NCBI GenBank assembly: GCA_017461665.1
Contig: JAFTXI010000038.1
Location: forward strand, 1-64,000
Origin: Bacteroidales bacterium
GTDB lineage: Bacteria; Bacteroidota; Bacteroidia; Bacteroidales; F082
Length of the DNA stretch: 64,000 nucleotides
Reading direction: 5' to 3'
Shown: in pieces, positions 50,160 to 59,903 of the stretch
Layout: each line of letters begins with the position of its first letter
How positions within the stretch are numbered: position 1 is the first letter of the stretch
Translations under genes and position numbers: made by a program
The notes under the pieces: model-generated
Databases searched by the model: none
Seen by the model: the letters and a program-made list of their open reading frames with translations, nothing else
What the model was told of the DNA's origin: nothing

Positions 50160-51212
50160 TTATTTCGGTTTATATTGTGATGCTTGAAATATCTGTTGAA
50201 TATCGTCGTTTGCCATTAGTTCTTGCATACTTACGTCATTGTTTGCCATATACGAACGTATGATTTGAAGTCCTATATATTCTCCGAGACGCGCGGGTGC
50301 TTCATTAGAAAAAGCCTGAGTGAAAGGTCCGTCGCCGAAGAAAGTACGATACATTTCCAATCCTTTGGAATACAACATATCGTTGCCAACAATAGAAGCC
50401 CACACATCAGCTTCGTGATTTTCTAACCATTGCATTTGAGAGTAGGAATATCCCATCAAGACAGAGTCGGGCATAGACGGATTCATGGCTTCCATGAAAT
50501 AATACATCTTCCCAACTTCAATCATCTCGGTCAATAAATCTTTCTGAATACGTTGACTATATACTCCATTATAATAGAGATATTGAGCCAAATCTCTTAC
50601 AATATATGAAGGCTGACACCGGATGGAACGATAACGAGGCATACCTATGTAATCGTAGATTTTACTTTCGTTGCCAAGATAATAATCAAGACTTATGGCA
50701 ATGCCACCATCTTTCATGTAAACAGGAGGTGTATTATAATCAATACCTGATATGTAATAATATATAGTCGGATTTTCTATCTTAGGATAATAATAGTTAA
50801 ACCTTTGAAAAACAGATTGAATATCTTCTTCTAATTGCTTAAAATTAGTATTATTGAATTTCGATTCAACCATATTGTTTAACCTGACACAAAATGTATC
50901 TTTTACAAATTCCTCCAAGAAAGAGGCGGTACGTTTCATGTCGGAGATGTCCTCAAAGAAGAAAGGAAAATCAGGTTTTATTTTCAGCAGCTCGTTGTAG
51001 AAATCTGTTGTATCTAAAGAGAAGAGTGCCTTGCTATAATATTTTGTTTCAAGATTTTGCGGTTCTAATTTCTCATATTTTACATTCAATTTGTTTTTGT
51101 GAGACTTAGTCTTCTCACATGAAGTGATGGTAATAGATAATGTAATTATACAAAGATAGATAAAACATCTTGAGAAGAATTGTGATATTTTGTTGTGCTT
51201 ATTCATATACAT
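50160..51212 (-). CDS. gldB: Gliding-motility lipoprotein GldB homologue
   Basis: The 350-residue lipoprotein has a signal peptide ending ITITSC (lipidated Cys). The body matches GldB-like proteins: LFSLDTTDFYNELLKIKPDFPFFF, IYYYISGIDYNTPP, YLGNESKIYDYIGMPRYRSIRCQPSYIVRD and EIGKMYYFMEAM-like segments. GldB is needed for gliding in Flavobacterium but is found in non-gliding Bacteroidales. Start is either Met at 51212 or Met at 51206. Confidence 0.85.
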   Translation of the reverse strand: MYMNKHNKISQFFSRCFIYLCIITLSITITSCEKTKSHKNKLNVKYEKLEPQNLETKYYSKALFSLDTTDFYNELLKIKPDFPFFFEDISDMKRTASFLEEFVKDTFCVRLNNMVESKFNNTNFKQLEEDIQSVFQRFNYYYPKIENPTIYYYISGIDYNTPPVYMKDGGIAISLDYYLGNESKIYDYIGMPRYRSIRCQPSYIVRDLAQYLYYNGVYSQRIQKDLLTEMIEVGKMYYFMEAMNPSMPDSVLMGYSYSQMQWLENHEADVWASIVGNDMLYSKGLEMYRTFFGDGPFTQAFSNEAPARLGEYIGLQIIRSYMANNDVSMQELMANDDIQQIFQASQYKPK

Positions 51213-51230
51213 TTATTATTTCTTTCTTTG

Positions 51231-51238
51231 CAAATATA
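51231..51238 (-). promoter_or_regulatory. -7 box for gldB
   Basis: The minus strand reads TATATTTG, 19 bases before the start. Confidence 0.55.
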
Positions 51239-51513
51239 CAACGAAAAACAACATTTTTTTTTATTTTAACATTATTTAAGATTTTCATGAAAACTCGACG
51301 ATTTTCTATATTATTCTTATATATAACTTTTAACAATCTAAACTATATATATCTATCAATATCGTAGATTATCTTTAATAATCAAGAGGATAAATCTATT
51401 CTAAATATTTATTAAGGAAATATTATCGATGTCTAAATTAAAAGTGAGAATTGGAAAGTGAGGAAGGAAAAGTAAGAGTTTTTTAACAAAATTACGACAG
51501 AAAATCTGACTTT
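51239..51513. other. AT-rich gene-free stretch between gldB and the SAM hydroxide adenosyltransferase gene
   Basis: Very AT-rich sequence with no ORF, RNA gene or clear palindrome that I can support. Confidence 0.5.
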
Positions 51514-52344
51514 TTAAAACAAAGTATTTTTGTTAGTATGTTCTGTTTCTGTTTCAAAATAGATATCGACGGCAGAGTCGCGTTCCATTCCGAGTAGCGA
51601 TGCTGCTTTCCCGTGATTAAGAGCTATTTCCATAAATCCATGTGTTCCAAAGAGAGCAAGAAGTTCCGATTCGTCAACGTTCTGATAACCAGTCACGATA
51701 TTGTCTATCTTATATATTCCGCCGCACACTTTTATAGTAAAATCGCGTCCAGCTCTAATCTGTTCAAAGAGTGACTTTGAAATATTCGTGACTAAATTCT
51801 CGTATGCATCAATATAATTGACCAGTCCATGAATCGTGTTTGCGTCGTAAGAAGGCTTCAGTTCAATCTTCTCCTTAATATTATAATGTTTGCCAATATC
51901 CGACAATGTCGCTCCTTTGTAAATCATCACTGCAACTTTAACAAAACGATCTCTTGTGCTAAACGTAAAGAAATCAGTGTCTTGCATAACATCAATGATT
52001 ACAGCTTCGTACGGATCGTTGTCGATTATCAGAGAAAAGATGGAATTATCGGTACCTATGAAATAATGACCATTACACTTAAGCAATACGTGAGGATTGT
52101 CTATTTTTCTCTTAGAATCAATGACTTCTTCAGTGTCGATGGCAAGAATATGAATCGTTCCTTCGGGAAAGTTCTTGTAACAATTTTTTACAACAAAGGC
52201 TGCTGAGCGAATATCGAAAGGCTCGATATTGTGAGTTACATCCACAATATTGACTTCAGGCAATGCGGAATAAATTGCTCCTTTCACCGCAGGAACATAA
52301 AAGTCAGAAAGACCCCAATCGCTTGTCAACGTTATGATTGCCAT
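51514..52344 (-). CDS. SAM hydroxide adenosyltransferase (DUF62)
   Basis: The 276-residue protein matches the S-adenosyl-L-methionine hydroxide adenosyltransferase/fluorinase family: N-terminal TLTSDWGLSDFYVPAVKGAIYS with the conserved Asp, VDVTHNIEPFDIRSAAFVV, and the NxDNSIFS-like FIGTDNSIFSL segment. Family members hydrolyse SAM to adenosine and methionine; only a few act as halogenases. The N-terminal Asp and the VTH motif suggest the hydrolase type. Confidence 0.88.
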   Translation of the reverse strand: MAIITLTSDWGLSDFYVPAVKGAIYSALPEVNIVDVTHNIEPFDIRSAAFVVKNCYKNFPEGTIHILAIDTEEVIDSKRKIDNPHVLLKCNGHYFIGTDNSIFSLIIDNDPYEAVIIDVMQDTDFFTFSTRDRFVKVAVMIYKGATLSDIGKHYNIKEKIELKPSYDANTIHGLVNYIDAYENLVTNISKSLFEQIRAGRDFTIKVCGGIYKIDNIVTGYQNVDESELLALFGTHGFMEIALNHGKAASLLGMERDSAVDIYFETETEHTNKNTLF

Positions 52345-52393
52345 TATTATAAAAAATAAATAAATTTAAACTCCACCCAAAAACTGAGAATTG

Positions 52394-52401
52394 CAAAGAT
52401 A
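52394..52401 (-). promoter_or_regulatory. -7 box for the SAM hydroxide adenosyltransferase gene
   Basis: The minus strand reads TATCTTTG, 50 bases before the start. Confidence 0.5.
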
Positions 52402-52476
52402 CATTTTTAGAGATATTTATAAAAGACAATATTAAAAAATTTATTAACATTTTTTCATTTTTATCCCGATTACGTT

Positions 52477-52484
52477 TATCTTTG
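52477..52484 (+). promoter_or_regulatory. -7 box for phoH
   Basis: TATCTTTG lies 29 bases before the phoH ATG. Confidence 0.55.
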
Positions 52485-52512
52485 TAAATGATTTAAAAAA
52501 TATAAAAATATA

Positions 52513-53505
52513 ATGTCGGAACAAATAGTTCAAGTAGAAAATGTAAATCCGAGTGATTTGTACGGAGCTAACGATCAGTATCTTACGATAATAAAATCGT
52601 TTTTCCCAAAGATAAAGATTATTGCACGCGGCGATTTTATAAAGATAATAGGAAAAGATGAGGAAGTTGAATATTTCATCAATCGTCTCAATTTACTGAT
52701 ACTTCATTTGGAGCGATATGGCAATATCAATGCTAAGGTTATTGAAGACATAATGTTATGTGCCGGAGAGTCCGATTTCATAAAAAATCTTAACGACAGC
52801 GAAGTCTTGGTTTATGGACGTAATGGTATACAGATTAAGGCGATGACCGCTAATCAGAAATTGATGGTGAAGTCGTCGGAAGAAAAAGACATGATCTTTG
52901 CCATCGGTCCTGCTGGTACAGGAAAGACATATACCGCCGTAGCATTAGCTGTCAGAGCGTTGAAAAACAAAGAGGTACGACGTATCATCTTGACGCGTCC
53001 AGCCGTAGAAGCCGGCGAAAACTTAGGCTTCCTCCCTGGCGATCTGAAAGAAAAATTAGACCCATATTTACAACCTTTATATGATGCTCTGCGAGACATG
53101 TTGCCTCAGTCGAAGCTGCAAGCTTTCATGGAAGATGGGATTATAGAAATAGCACCGCTTGCTTTCATGCGCGGACGTACCCTCGACCATGCTTTCGTTA
53201 TCTTAGACGAAGCTCAGAATGCAACGCGTTCACAACTTAAGATGTTCTTAACCAGAATGGGACGCTCTGCAAAATTCGTCATTACAGGCGATATAACTCA
53301 AATCGACTTGCCAAAAAATCAGCCTTCAGGACTGCCTCAAGCAATAGAAGTGTTAAAAGATGTTAAAGGAATCGACTTTATCTTCTTAGATGAGAAAGAC
53401 GTGGTACGTCATAAATTAGTCACCGACATCGTCAATGCATACAAAAAATATTATTCTGACTCGGACAATGACTCGGACAATGAGTCGACAGTACAAAAAC
53501 GATAA
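52513..53505 (+). CDS. phoH: PhoH family P-loop ATPase
   Basis: The 330-residue protein has an N-terminal KH-like nucleic-acid-binding region (about 20-90) and a helicase-like ATPase domain with Walker A IGPAGTGKTYTAVALA and Walker B AFVILDEAQNAT. PhoH-like proteins are linked to phosphate stress and, with ybeY, to RNA metabolism. The last 15 residues are a degenerate Asp/Ser repeat (SDSDNDSDNES) and probably flexible. purC follows on the same strand but has its own strong promoter. Confidence 0.93.
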   Translation: MSEQIVQVENVNPSDLYGANDQYLTIIKSFFPKIKIIARGDFIKIIGKDEEVEYFINRLNLLILHLERYGNINAKVIEDIMLCAGESDFIKNLNDSEVLVYGRNGIQIKAMTANQKLMVKSSEEKDMIFAIGPAGTGKTYTAVALAVRALKNKEVRRIILTRPAVEAGENLGFLPGDLKEKLDPYLQPLYDALRDMLPQSKLQAFMEDGIIEIAPLAFMRGRTLDHAFVILDEAQNATRSQLKMFLTRMGRSAKFVITGDITQIDLPKNQPSGLPQAIEVLKDVKGIDFIFLDEKDVVRHKLVTDIVNAYKKYYSDSDNDSDNESTVQKR

Positions 53506-53515
53506 TTACTGACAA

Positions 53516-53545
53516 TTGATTTTAGACTTAAAAACATTATATTTG
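53516..53545 (+). promoter_or_regulatory. purC promoter, near-consensus
   Basis: TTG at 53516-53518, a 19-base spacer and TATATTTG at 53538-53545 match the Bacteroidota -33/-7 consensus. The ATG is 21 bases after the -7 box. Confidence 0.7.
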
Positions 53546-53566
53546 CAACATAAAAAAATAAATAAT

Positions 53567-54517
53567 ATGAACGCTATTACAAAAACAGATTTCAACTTTA
53601 AAGGACAGACTAAAGTATATCACGGCAAAGTTCGTGATGTATATTTCATTGATAACAAATATCTTGTGATGGTCGCATCTGACCGTATCTCAGCTTTCGA
53701 CGTAATTCTTCCAGAAGGAATTCCTTACAAAGGACAAGTCTTGAATCAGATTGCAGCATTGTTCTTGGACGAAACTACCGACATTGTTCCTAACTGGAAA
53801 ATCGCTACACCAGACCCAATGGTCACTGTCGGAAAACTCTGCAAACCTTTCCCTGTCGAGATGATTATCCGCGGCTATCTCACCGGAAGTTCTTGGCGTA
53901 CATACAAAAGCGGCAAACGCGAAATATGCGGCGTGCCAATCCCTGACGGAATGAAAGAACATCAACGTTTCGAAAAACCTATTATTACTCCTACAACAAA
54001 AGCCGATGAAGGTCATGATGAAGACATCTCTCGCGAAGAAATTATACGTCAAGGTCTTATCAGCGAAGAAGACTACAAACAAATTGAAGAAATCACTTAC
54101 AAACTGTTCCAACGCGGAAGCGAAATAGCAGCCAAACACGGACTTATATTAGTCGATACAAAATATGAATTTGGTAAAATTGGCGATCAAATTTATCTCA
54201 TGGATGAGATTCATACTCCAGACTCTTCACGTTATTTTATCGCCGATCAATATGAAGAATGCTTCGAAAAAGGTCTTCCTGTGAAACAACTTTCAAAAGA
54301 GTTTGTCCGCGAGTGGTTGATGGCTAACGGATTTCAAGGGCAAGAAGGTCAACAAGTTCCAGAGATGACACCGGAAATTGTTAATAGCATCTCCGAACGT
54401 TATATCGAACTTTATGAAAAAGTTACAGGCAAGAAATTTGAAAAAGCCGATAACTCAGACGATGTTTTGAAACGCATTGAGAAAAATATCGCAGATTGCC
54501 TTGAAGGATTGGAATAA
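53567..54517 (+). CDS. purC: SAICAR synthase (purine biosynthesis)
   Basis: The 316-residue enzyme joins CAIR and aspartate with ATP hydrolysis. It matches the longer PurC form: [50 protein letters not shown], the [11 protein letters not shown] motif, VDTKYEFG and [12 protein letters not shown]. The ATG at 53567 is chosen because the promoter lies just before it; an upstream in-frame TTG at 53516 overlaps the promoter. Confidence 0.95.
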   Translation: MNAITKTDFNFKGQTKVYHGKVRDVYFIDNKYLVMVASDRISAFDVILPEGIPYKGQVLNQIAALFLDETTDIVPNWKIATPDPMVTVGKLCKPFPVEMIIRGYLTGSSWRTYKSGKREICGVPIPDGMKEHQRFEKPIITPTTKADEGHDEDISREEIIRQGLISEEDYKQIEEITYKLFQRGSEIAAKHGLILVDTKYEFGKIGDQIYLMDEIHTPDSSRYFIADQYEECFEKGLPVKQLSKEFVREWLMANGFQGQEGQQVPEMTPEIVNSISERYIELYEKVTGKKFEKADNSDDVLKRIEKNIADCLEGLE

Positions 54518-54551
54518 ATCTATAAGTCTTTGAGTCAATAAGTCTATAAGT

Positions 54552-54606
54552 AGAGACGTACCAATTACACCTTAAAAAATAAACACTGTGTAATTGATGC
54601 GTCTCT
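54552..54606. repeat. Dispersed hairpin family A, copy 8
   Basis: Arms AGAGACGTACCAATTACAC and GTGTAATTGATGCGTCTCT followed by Ts. It is placed to end purC and, reading the other way, the SirB1-like gene. Confidence 0.75.
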
Positions 54607-54612
54607 GTTTTT

Positions 54613-55464
54613 TTAATAATTCATCATTTCTCTCAGTTCGTTAGCTTCCGATTTTTTCCCGCTCATAGAATAAGTCTTAATCAAAGTCTTGAATAGTTTC
54701 TTTACAATGGAAGCGTTTCTTGTTGGTTCAAAATATTTTAACTCAGACTTTACATTCAACTCTGCCAAGTAGTTACGAATGTCTTTTCTCGTGAGCACGT
54801 TACCATTGTTAAAAGGATTTATATAAAACAACACATCTTCAAGTTGAGGAAATCTTTCCGTCTTGTTACAAAAGGCGAGAATGAAATGATTTGGCAGATC
54901 GACACCGTATATTGGGATATTAAGTCGTTCTGCAACAATACAATACAACATCCCCAAGGAGAGAGGATTGCCTATATGTGTTTCCAAAAGTGTGTTGATG
55001 AAATAATATTCTGGATTGTTTATCGAGATAGTGTCGCCACGGAACTTATTTACGTCGTAGATGATGTGGTTCAAGGTCTTAACCTGTTCCAAGGGCGAGA
55101 GGTCGGTGTTGATTTCTTTCTCAGCCTGTTCGATAATCATCATCAGTTGAAATCCGTACCATGCCCAGTCGGCATTGGGATAATAATATTTTGCCAAAGT
55201 GAAGTAAGGTTCCACCAAGTCGTGTTCTCTTTTCTCGCGCCAAAGTCGCAGCTTCTCCATAATATCGTGGCGCTCGATAATGTAAATCAGATGTTCCAAA
55301 CGTTGACGATGGTATAAGTCTTTCACGAGATTAATTTTATTTTTCAAGAAAGGAAGCGCCTTCTCCCCAAACGAAATAATCGCCGATGCTACATTAATAT
55401 ATAGGTGTTCGTCGGGTTCGTCAGTGAGAAACATCAATGCGTTGAGAGTATCCGTTGTTTTCAT
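54613..55464 (-). CDS. SirB1-like transglutaminase-fold protein
   Basis: The 283-residue soluble protein has the SirB1/transglutaminase-like N-terminal region: LEQVKTLNHIIYDVNKFRGD, PEYYFINTLLETHIGNPLSLGMLYCIVAERLNIPIYGVDLPNHFILAF. The LSLGMLYCIVAERLNIP segment holds the Cys and the following PNHF the His of the transglutaminase-like fold. The C-terminal part is helical and resembles the TPR-like tail of SirB1. The biochemical role of the family is unknown. Confidence 0.82.
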   Translation of the reverse strand: MKTTDTLNALMFLTDEPDEHLYINVASAIISFGEKALPFLKNKINLVKDLYHRQRLEHLIYIIERHDIMEKLRLWREKREHDLVEPYFTLAKYYYPNADWAWYGFQLMMIIEQAEKEINTDLSPLEQVKTLNHIIYDVNKFRGDTISINNPEYYFINTLLETHIGNPLSLGMLYCIVAERLNIPIYGVDLPNHFILAFCNKTERFPQLEDVLFYINPFNNGNVLTRKDIRNYLAELNVKSELKYFEPTRNASIVKKLFKTLIKTYSMSGKKSEANELREMMNY

Positions 55465-55529
55465 GTTATTGTTGTTTTAAACAAGAAACAACGAAAAGAT
55501 GATAAAGTTTTGAGATGCTTTAAAAAAGA

Positions 55530-56114
55530 TTAATATCTATAGAAATTCATGTCAATCATATACTTATAGGATTCTCTCGGCATAAAATGTCTCACGTCCT
55601 TGTTCTCCGACACGGCTTTTCTTATGAAGGTAGAAGATATTTCAATTTCAGGAGCGTCAACAACTTGCACCGATTTATGATTTAAAAGCTCTCCTCCGTC
55701 GTAGTTCTTTCTTGGATAAACCAAAAGATGATAGTTGTCGAGTATGACTTGATAATTTTTCCATTTCTTAAAACCTACGAGATTATCCATTCCGCAGATG
55801 AGATAAAAGTCGGAGTTTGGATAACGTTCCGACAGACGTACAAGAGTATCAATGGTATAGGAAGGTTTTGGCATATAAAACTCTATGTCGCAGACCTCAA
55901 AACGTTCGTCGTTTTTCACTGCCATCTCGAGCATGTCGCGTCGATGATAGTCTTCAAGCAGCGACTTCTTGTCTTTGAAAGGATTTTGAGGACTGACAAC
56001 AAACCAAACAGAATCCAAATCGGTGTATTCGACTATATAATTGGCTAAAATCAGATGCCCGTTGTGGACGGGATTGAACGAGCCAAAAAACAAACCGATT
56101 TTTTTTCTATACAT
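55530..56114 (-). CDS. nadD: Nicotinate-nucleotide adenylyltransferase
   Basis: The 194-residue enzyme adenylates nicotinate mononucleotide, the step before the NAD synthetase encoded at 37678. It has the nucleotidyltransferase motif GLFFGSFNPVHNGHLILA, SPQNPFKDK, and the C-terminal ISSTFIRKAV (the ISxTxxR motif). It starts 1 base after yicC. In relatives a guanylate kinase gene often sits between these two; here it is absent. Confidence 0.94.
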   Translation of the reverse strand: MYRKKIGLFFGSFNPVHNGHLILANYIVEYTDLDSVWFVVSPQNPFKDKKSLLEDYHRRDMLEMAVKNDERFEVCDIEFYMPKPSYTIDTLVRLSERYPNSDFYLICGMDNLVGFKKWKNYQVILDNYHLLVYPRKNYDGGELLNHKSVQVVDAPEIEISSTFIRKAVSENKDVRHFMPRESYKYMIDMNFYRY

Positions 56115-56115
56115 A

Positions 56116-56988
56116 TTATAATATGTTAAAGAGTTGTTCCTTGATTTTCTCGAGTTCGTCTTTCATCTGAACCACAAGACGTTGGATATTAGCGTCGTTA
56201 GCTTTTGAACCGAGTGTGTTAATTTCGCGACCCATCTCCTGAGTTATGAAGCCTAATTTCTTGCCAGCACCATCTTCGTCAATTGTGTCATCGAAATAGG
56301 CGCAATGTTTTGCAAGACGCACCTTTTCTTCTGTTATATCCAATTTTTCAAGATAGAAAATAAGTTCTTGTTCAAAACGATTCTCGTCATATTTTCCCGA
56401 TTGTGTCAGTTCGGTGAGATTTTTTATCAGTCGGTTTTTGATGTTCTCGTGACGCTCTTTTTCAAAAGGAGCTACTTCGTTAAGATAACTCAAAATGAGA
56501 TTCTTTCTCATAAGTAAGTCTTTTTTAAGGATTTCACCTTCACGCGTACGGAAATCGTCGGCTATCTTCAAGGCAGAAAACAAAGTCTCTCTTATCTTCT
56601 CTAAAAACTCCTCATCGTATTGTTGTTCTGGAGTTACAAATATTCCCGGCATCTTGAAAAGAAGCATCGCTAAATCGGAAGATTGTGGGATGTTGTACTC
56701 TTCGGAAATCTCTTTAATCTGTTTAAGATAAGAAGCTATGATTTCTTTTTCTATATGAACGTTTTGTTCGTTCTCGGTATCGGTCACGCTTATAGAGACA
56801 TCGACTTTACCTCTTTGCAAAATGTTGGATGTCTCGTTACGATAATCTATCTCCTGAGATTTAATTTCCTGAGGTAGTTTTATTGACAAGTCTAAGACTT
56901 TAGAGTTCAATGTTTTGACTTCTACCGATATTTTTTTTGACTGATATATTTGTTCGGCTTTTCCGTAGCCTGTCATTGATTTTATCAT
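56116..56988 (-). CDS. yicC: YicC/YloC family endoribonuclease
   Basis: The 290-residue protein opens with MIKSMTGYGKAE and SVEVKTLNSKVLDLSIKLP, the family signature. It ends with LGFITQEMGREINTLGSKANDANIQRLVVQMKDELEKIKEQL, the conserved C-terminal domain (DUF1732). Family members cut RNA at specific sites and affect stationary-phase fitness. It is the first gene of a two-gene operon with nadD. Confidence 0.94.
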   Translation of the reverse strand: MIKSMTGYGKAEQIYQSKKISVEVKTLNSKVLDLSIKLPQEIKSQEIDYRNETSNILQRGKVDVSISVTDTENEQNVHIEKEIIASYLKQIKEISEEYNIPQSSDLAMLLFKMPGIFVTPEQQYDEEFLEKIRETLFSALKIADDFRTREGEILKKDLLMRKNLILSYLNEVAPFEKERHENIKNRLIKNLTELTQSGKYDENRFEQELIFYLEKLDITEEKVRLAKHCAYFDDTIDEDGAGKKLGFITQEMGREINTLGSKANDANIQRLVVQMKDELEKIKEQLFNIL

Positions 56989-57005
56989 GGTAATGAATTT
57001 TGTTA

Positions 57006-57013
57006 CAAAGATA
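57006..57013 (-). promoter_or_regulatory. -7 box of yicC-nadD
   Basis: The minus strand reads TATCTTTG, 18 bases before the yicC start. Confidence 0.5.
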
Positions 57014-57101
57014 CGATAAAGTGTGATAAACTAATACGTCTTATACAATTTTTCGTTGTTAAAAATAATATTCGTTACAAGACAAACTGAAATATTTTAA
57101 T

Positions 57102-57109
57102 TACCTTTG
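57102..57109 (+). promoter_or_regulatory. -7 box of the DpnII-type restriction-modification operon
   Basis: TACCTTTG lies 24 bases before the first methylase ATG. Confidence 0.5.
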
Positions 57110-57132
57110 CAAATCATAAATCCAGAATATAG

Positions 57133-58056
57133 ATGACAAAAATTAAAGCAAAACCTTTCATCAAGTGGGTTGGCGGAAAAAGTCAACTCATAGAACAACT
57201 TGAAGCATTGCTTCCAGCTGACTTTTCGGGAAGGGAAAATGTCACTTATATAGAGCCTTTTGTAGGCGGTGGGGCTATGCTCTTCTATATGTTGCAGAAG
57301 TATCCCAATATAAAGTCGGCTGTAATAAACGATATAAATCCAGATTTGACATTATGTTATCAGGTCGTGAGGGACAATCCTACGGAGTTGATAAAGTCTC
57401 TTGGTACAATTCAATCGGAGTATCATGCCCTTAATACAGAGGAAGAACGTAAGATGTTCTTTCTTCAACAGCGTGATAGATTTAATACGAAATCTTTGAA
57501 CCCAATAGAAAATAGCACGTTATTTTTTTTCCTTAACAGGACTTGTTTTAACGGACTATATCGTGTAAACAAAGCTGGTAAATTTAATGTTCCTTTTGGT
57601 AAATATTCTGCTCCAACAATATGTGATGCGGATACAATCTATGCTGATAGTGAACTATTGCAGAAAGTGGAGATTCTGACTGGAGATTTTGAGCAAACTT
57701 TCACCATGATAAATGGAAACACTTTCTTTTATTTCGATCCTCCCTATCGTCCTCTTAGTAACACTTCGTGTTTTAACGACTATAGCAAAGAAGCTTTTAA
57801 CGATAATGCTCAAATTCGTTTAAAACTATTTTGCGATCGATTGAATGAGGCTTGTGTAGATTTCATGCTTAGCAATTCTGATTGTTTAGGTAAAGATGGA
57901 ACAGATCGTTTCTTTGATGACTTATTCATAGATTATAGTATAGAGAGGGTGTGGGCATCAAGAAATGTTAATGCTATAGCTTCAAAGAGAGGAAAATTGA
58001 CAGAGCTTCTTGTTCGGAACTATAACGATGTTGATGTATTACTTAATAACTTATGA
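57133..58056 (+). CDS. dpnM: DpnII-type adenine methyltransferase (Dam/D12 class, GATC)
   Basis: The 307-residue alpha-class N6-adenine methyltransferase has FIKWVGGKSQL (motif X), EPFVGGGAMLFYM (SAM binding), VINDINPDL and DPPY in FYFDPPYRPLS. FFFLNRTCFNGLYRVNKAGKFNVPFG is the conserved GATC-recognition segment of Dam/M.DpnII. It should protect GATC sites from the neighbouring endonuclease. It heads a three-gene locus with 2-base spacing to the next gene. Codon use is more AT-rich than the flanking housekeeping genes, suggesting horizontal transfer. Confidence 0.92.
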   Translation: MTKIKAKPFIKWVGGKSQLIEQLEALLPADFSGRENVTYIEPFVGGGAMLFYMLQKYPNIKSAVINDINPDLTLCYQVVRDNPTELIKSLGTIQSEYHALNTEEERKMFFLQQRDRFNTKSLNPIENSTLFFFLNRTCFNGLYRVNKAGKFNVPFGKYSAPTICDADTIYADSELLQKVEILTGDFEQTFTMINGNTFFYFDPPYRPLSNTSCFNDYSKEAFNDNAQIRLKLFCDRLNEACVDFMLSNSDCLGKDGTDRFFDDLFIDYSIERVWASRNVNAIASKRGKLTELLVRNYNDVDVLLNNL

Positions 58057-58058
58057 TT

Positions 58059-59005
58059 ATGCAATATCTTACCATACATCCAAAAAAACGTTTAAAAATA
58101 TTCACAGAAAATGTTTTATACACAAATAGAGGCTTTAACTATTACGTTGATTGGTCTAATATTGATGGATATCAAGAATTCCAAGTTGAGATACATGCTT
58201 TAGATAATTGATTCATTGTAGTGATGAACTGTTTTATGATAAATTTTCAGATCTTGTTATAAAACTACATAGTGTCATATTATTATTCCCATATCTATTT
58301 GGTCTTGCTAAAAGTGAAAGAGAAAACCTATACAAAGGCAATGAAAATTTAATTCTAATTCAAGAAGAACTAGATAAAAACGATTATTTGGAATTTAAAT
58401 TTTCTAAAACAGCTATTAAAAATTTTAATAAGGATAGTATAGAAGAATATTACGATTTTTTTGTCCAAATGGGATTGAAGCATCTCTATCAAAATATAAT
58501 AGAGAAAAGTACGTCAGACTATATTGCTGGTGTTTTGGTTGGTATGGACTCAAATGGGCGTAAAAACAGAGGAGGAAAAGTTTTTGAACTGGCTTGTCAG
58601 CCACTATTTGAAAAAATATGTATCGAACATAAGTTGAAACTACTTACTCAAAAGCAATTTAAAGCTCTTGTTGAATTAGGTTTTGATATAAATCAAGATA
58701 TTGCAGACAGAAAAGCAGATTTTATTATTTTTGATGCAACCCAAAAGAAAGCCATCAATTTTGAAGTCAATTTTTATAATGGAACAGGTTCTAAACCTGA
58801 AGAAATTATTGATTCTTACATTAATAGGCAAAATGATTTACTAGCAAATGGAATTAATTTTGCTTTAGTTACAGATGGAAGATGTTGGGAGTCTGCAACA
58901 AATCAGTTGGAAAAGGGTTTTAGGCATTTAGAATACTTATTAAATTTCTATATGTTGAAACATGGCATGTTAGAGGAAGTCATATTGAAGGTATTTGACA
59001 AATGA
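58059..59005 (+). pseudogene. DpnII-type restriction endonuclease, frameshifted near its start
   Basis: An ATG at 58059 opens a 50-codon reading frame (MQYLTIHPKKRLKIF, NRGFNYYVDWSN, QVEIHALDN) that stops at 58209. The rest of the protein continues in a frame entered one base back, at 58208 (LIHCSDELFYDKF onwards). The join ALDN-LIHCSDELF fits the N-terminal domain of DpnII-like enzymes, so one base appears missing. The remainder is intact and includes SDYIAGVLVGMDSNGRKNR and INFEVNFYNGTGSK, both close to DpnII (GATC). A TTG start at 58208 would give 265 residues without the first 50. The enzyme may be inactive or the base missed in assembly. Confidence 0.8.
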
Positions 59006-59883
59006 TTAAACCATATTACAGATCTTTAAACCGCGATTTTACGCTTCTTCATGGCGACTGCTTTCAGCTATTACGGGAATTTGATTTCAAGTTCAGCTGC
59101 ATCTTTGCCGATCCTCCTTATTTTCTTTCAAATGGCGGTATAAGCGTTCAATCAGGTAAGGTCGTGAGTGTGGATAAAGGTGTCTGGGACAAGGGAAAGT
59201 CTCCTCTGGAAATGATGGAGTTTAATATGGAATGGCTTGGCCTTTGTCGTGATAAACTAAAAGATAATGGCACTATTTGGATCTCAGGAACATATCATAA
59301 TATTTTCTCCGTCGCTAATTGTTTGACAGAATTAGGATATAAAATACTTAATGTAATAACATGGGTTAAAACAAATCCTCCGCCAAATATTTCGTGCAGA
59401 TATTTTACATATAGTACGGAATTTATTATATGGGCTAGGAAGAGTATAAAAACGCCTCATTATTTTAATTATGAGTTAATGAAGCGTTTGAACGATGATA
59501 AGCAAATGACAGATGTTTGGAGATTACCAGCTATTGCTACATGGGAAAAATCCTGCGGAAAACATCCGACACAAAAACCAATTGCATTATTATCAAGAAT
59601 TATTATGGCTTCTACTCAATCGGGAGAATGGGTGTTGGATCCATTTTGCGGAAGTTCTACTACCGGAATTGCTGCCAATTTATTAGGACGTCGCTTCTTG
59701 GGAATAGATCAAGAACAGGATTTTTTGGATATCAGTTTAAGACGTAGAGAGGAGATAAATAAGACAAGCATCGCCGATGAATATAGATCAAAAGTCAAAG
59801 ATATAAAAGCCTTATTCAATCAACAATATAATTTAGAGTTTTGTGATAATGACAATGATATTTATCATGATCTGCCCTTCTAA
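59002..59883 (+). CDS. dpnA: DpnA-like second methyltransferase of the DpnII locus
   Basis: The 293-residue beta-class DNA methyltransferase has DPPY in IFADPPYFLSNGG early and the SAM motif DPFCGSSTTGIAANLLGRRFLGID late, with KHPTQKP between. In Streptococcus pneumoniae DpnA methylates GATC also on single-stranded DNA and protects incoming transforming DNA. It overlaps the endonuclease gene by ATGA. Gene order here is methylase-endonuclease-methylase, whereas in S. pneumoniae both methylases precede the endonuclease. Confidence 0.9.
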   Translation: MIKPYYRSLNRDFTLLHGDCFQLLREFDFKFSCIFADPPYFLSNGGISVQSGKVVSVDKGVWDKGKSPLEMMEFNMEWLGLCRDKLKDNGTIWISGTYHNIFSVANCLTELGYKILNVITWVKTNPPPNISCRYFTYSTEFIIWARKSIKTPHYFNYELMKRLNDDKQMTDVWRLPAIATWEKSCGKHPTQKPIALLSRIIMASTQSGEWVLDPFCGSSTTGIAANLLGRRFLGIDQEQDFLDISLRRREEINKTSIADEYRSKVKDIKALFNQQYNLEFCDNDNDIYHDLPF

Positions 59884-59903
59884 AATTTTATACACCAAAA
59901 ATA

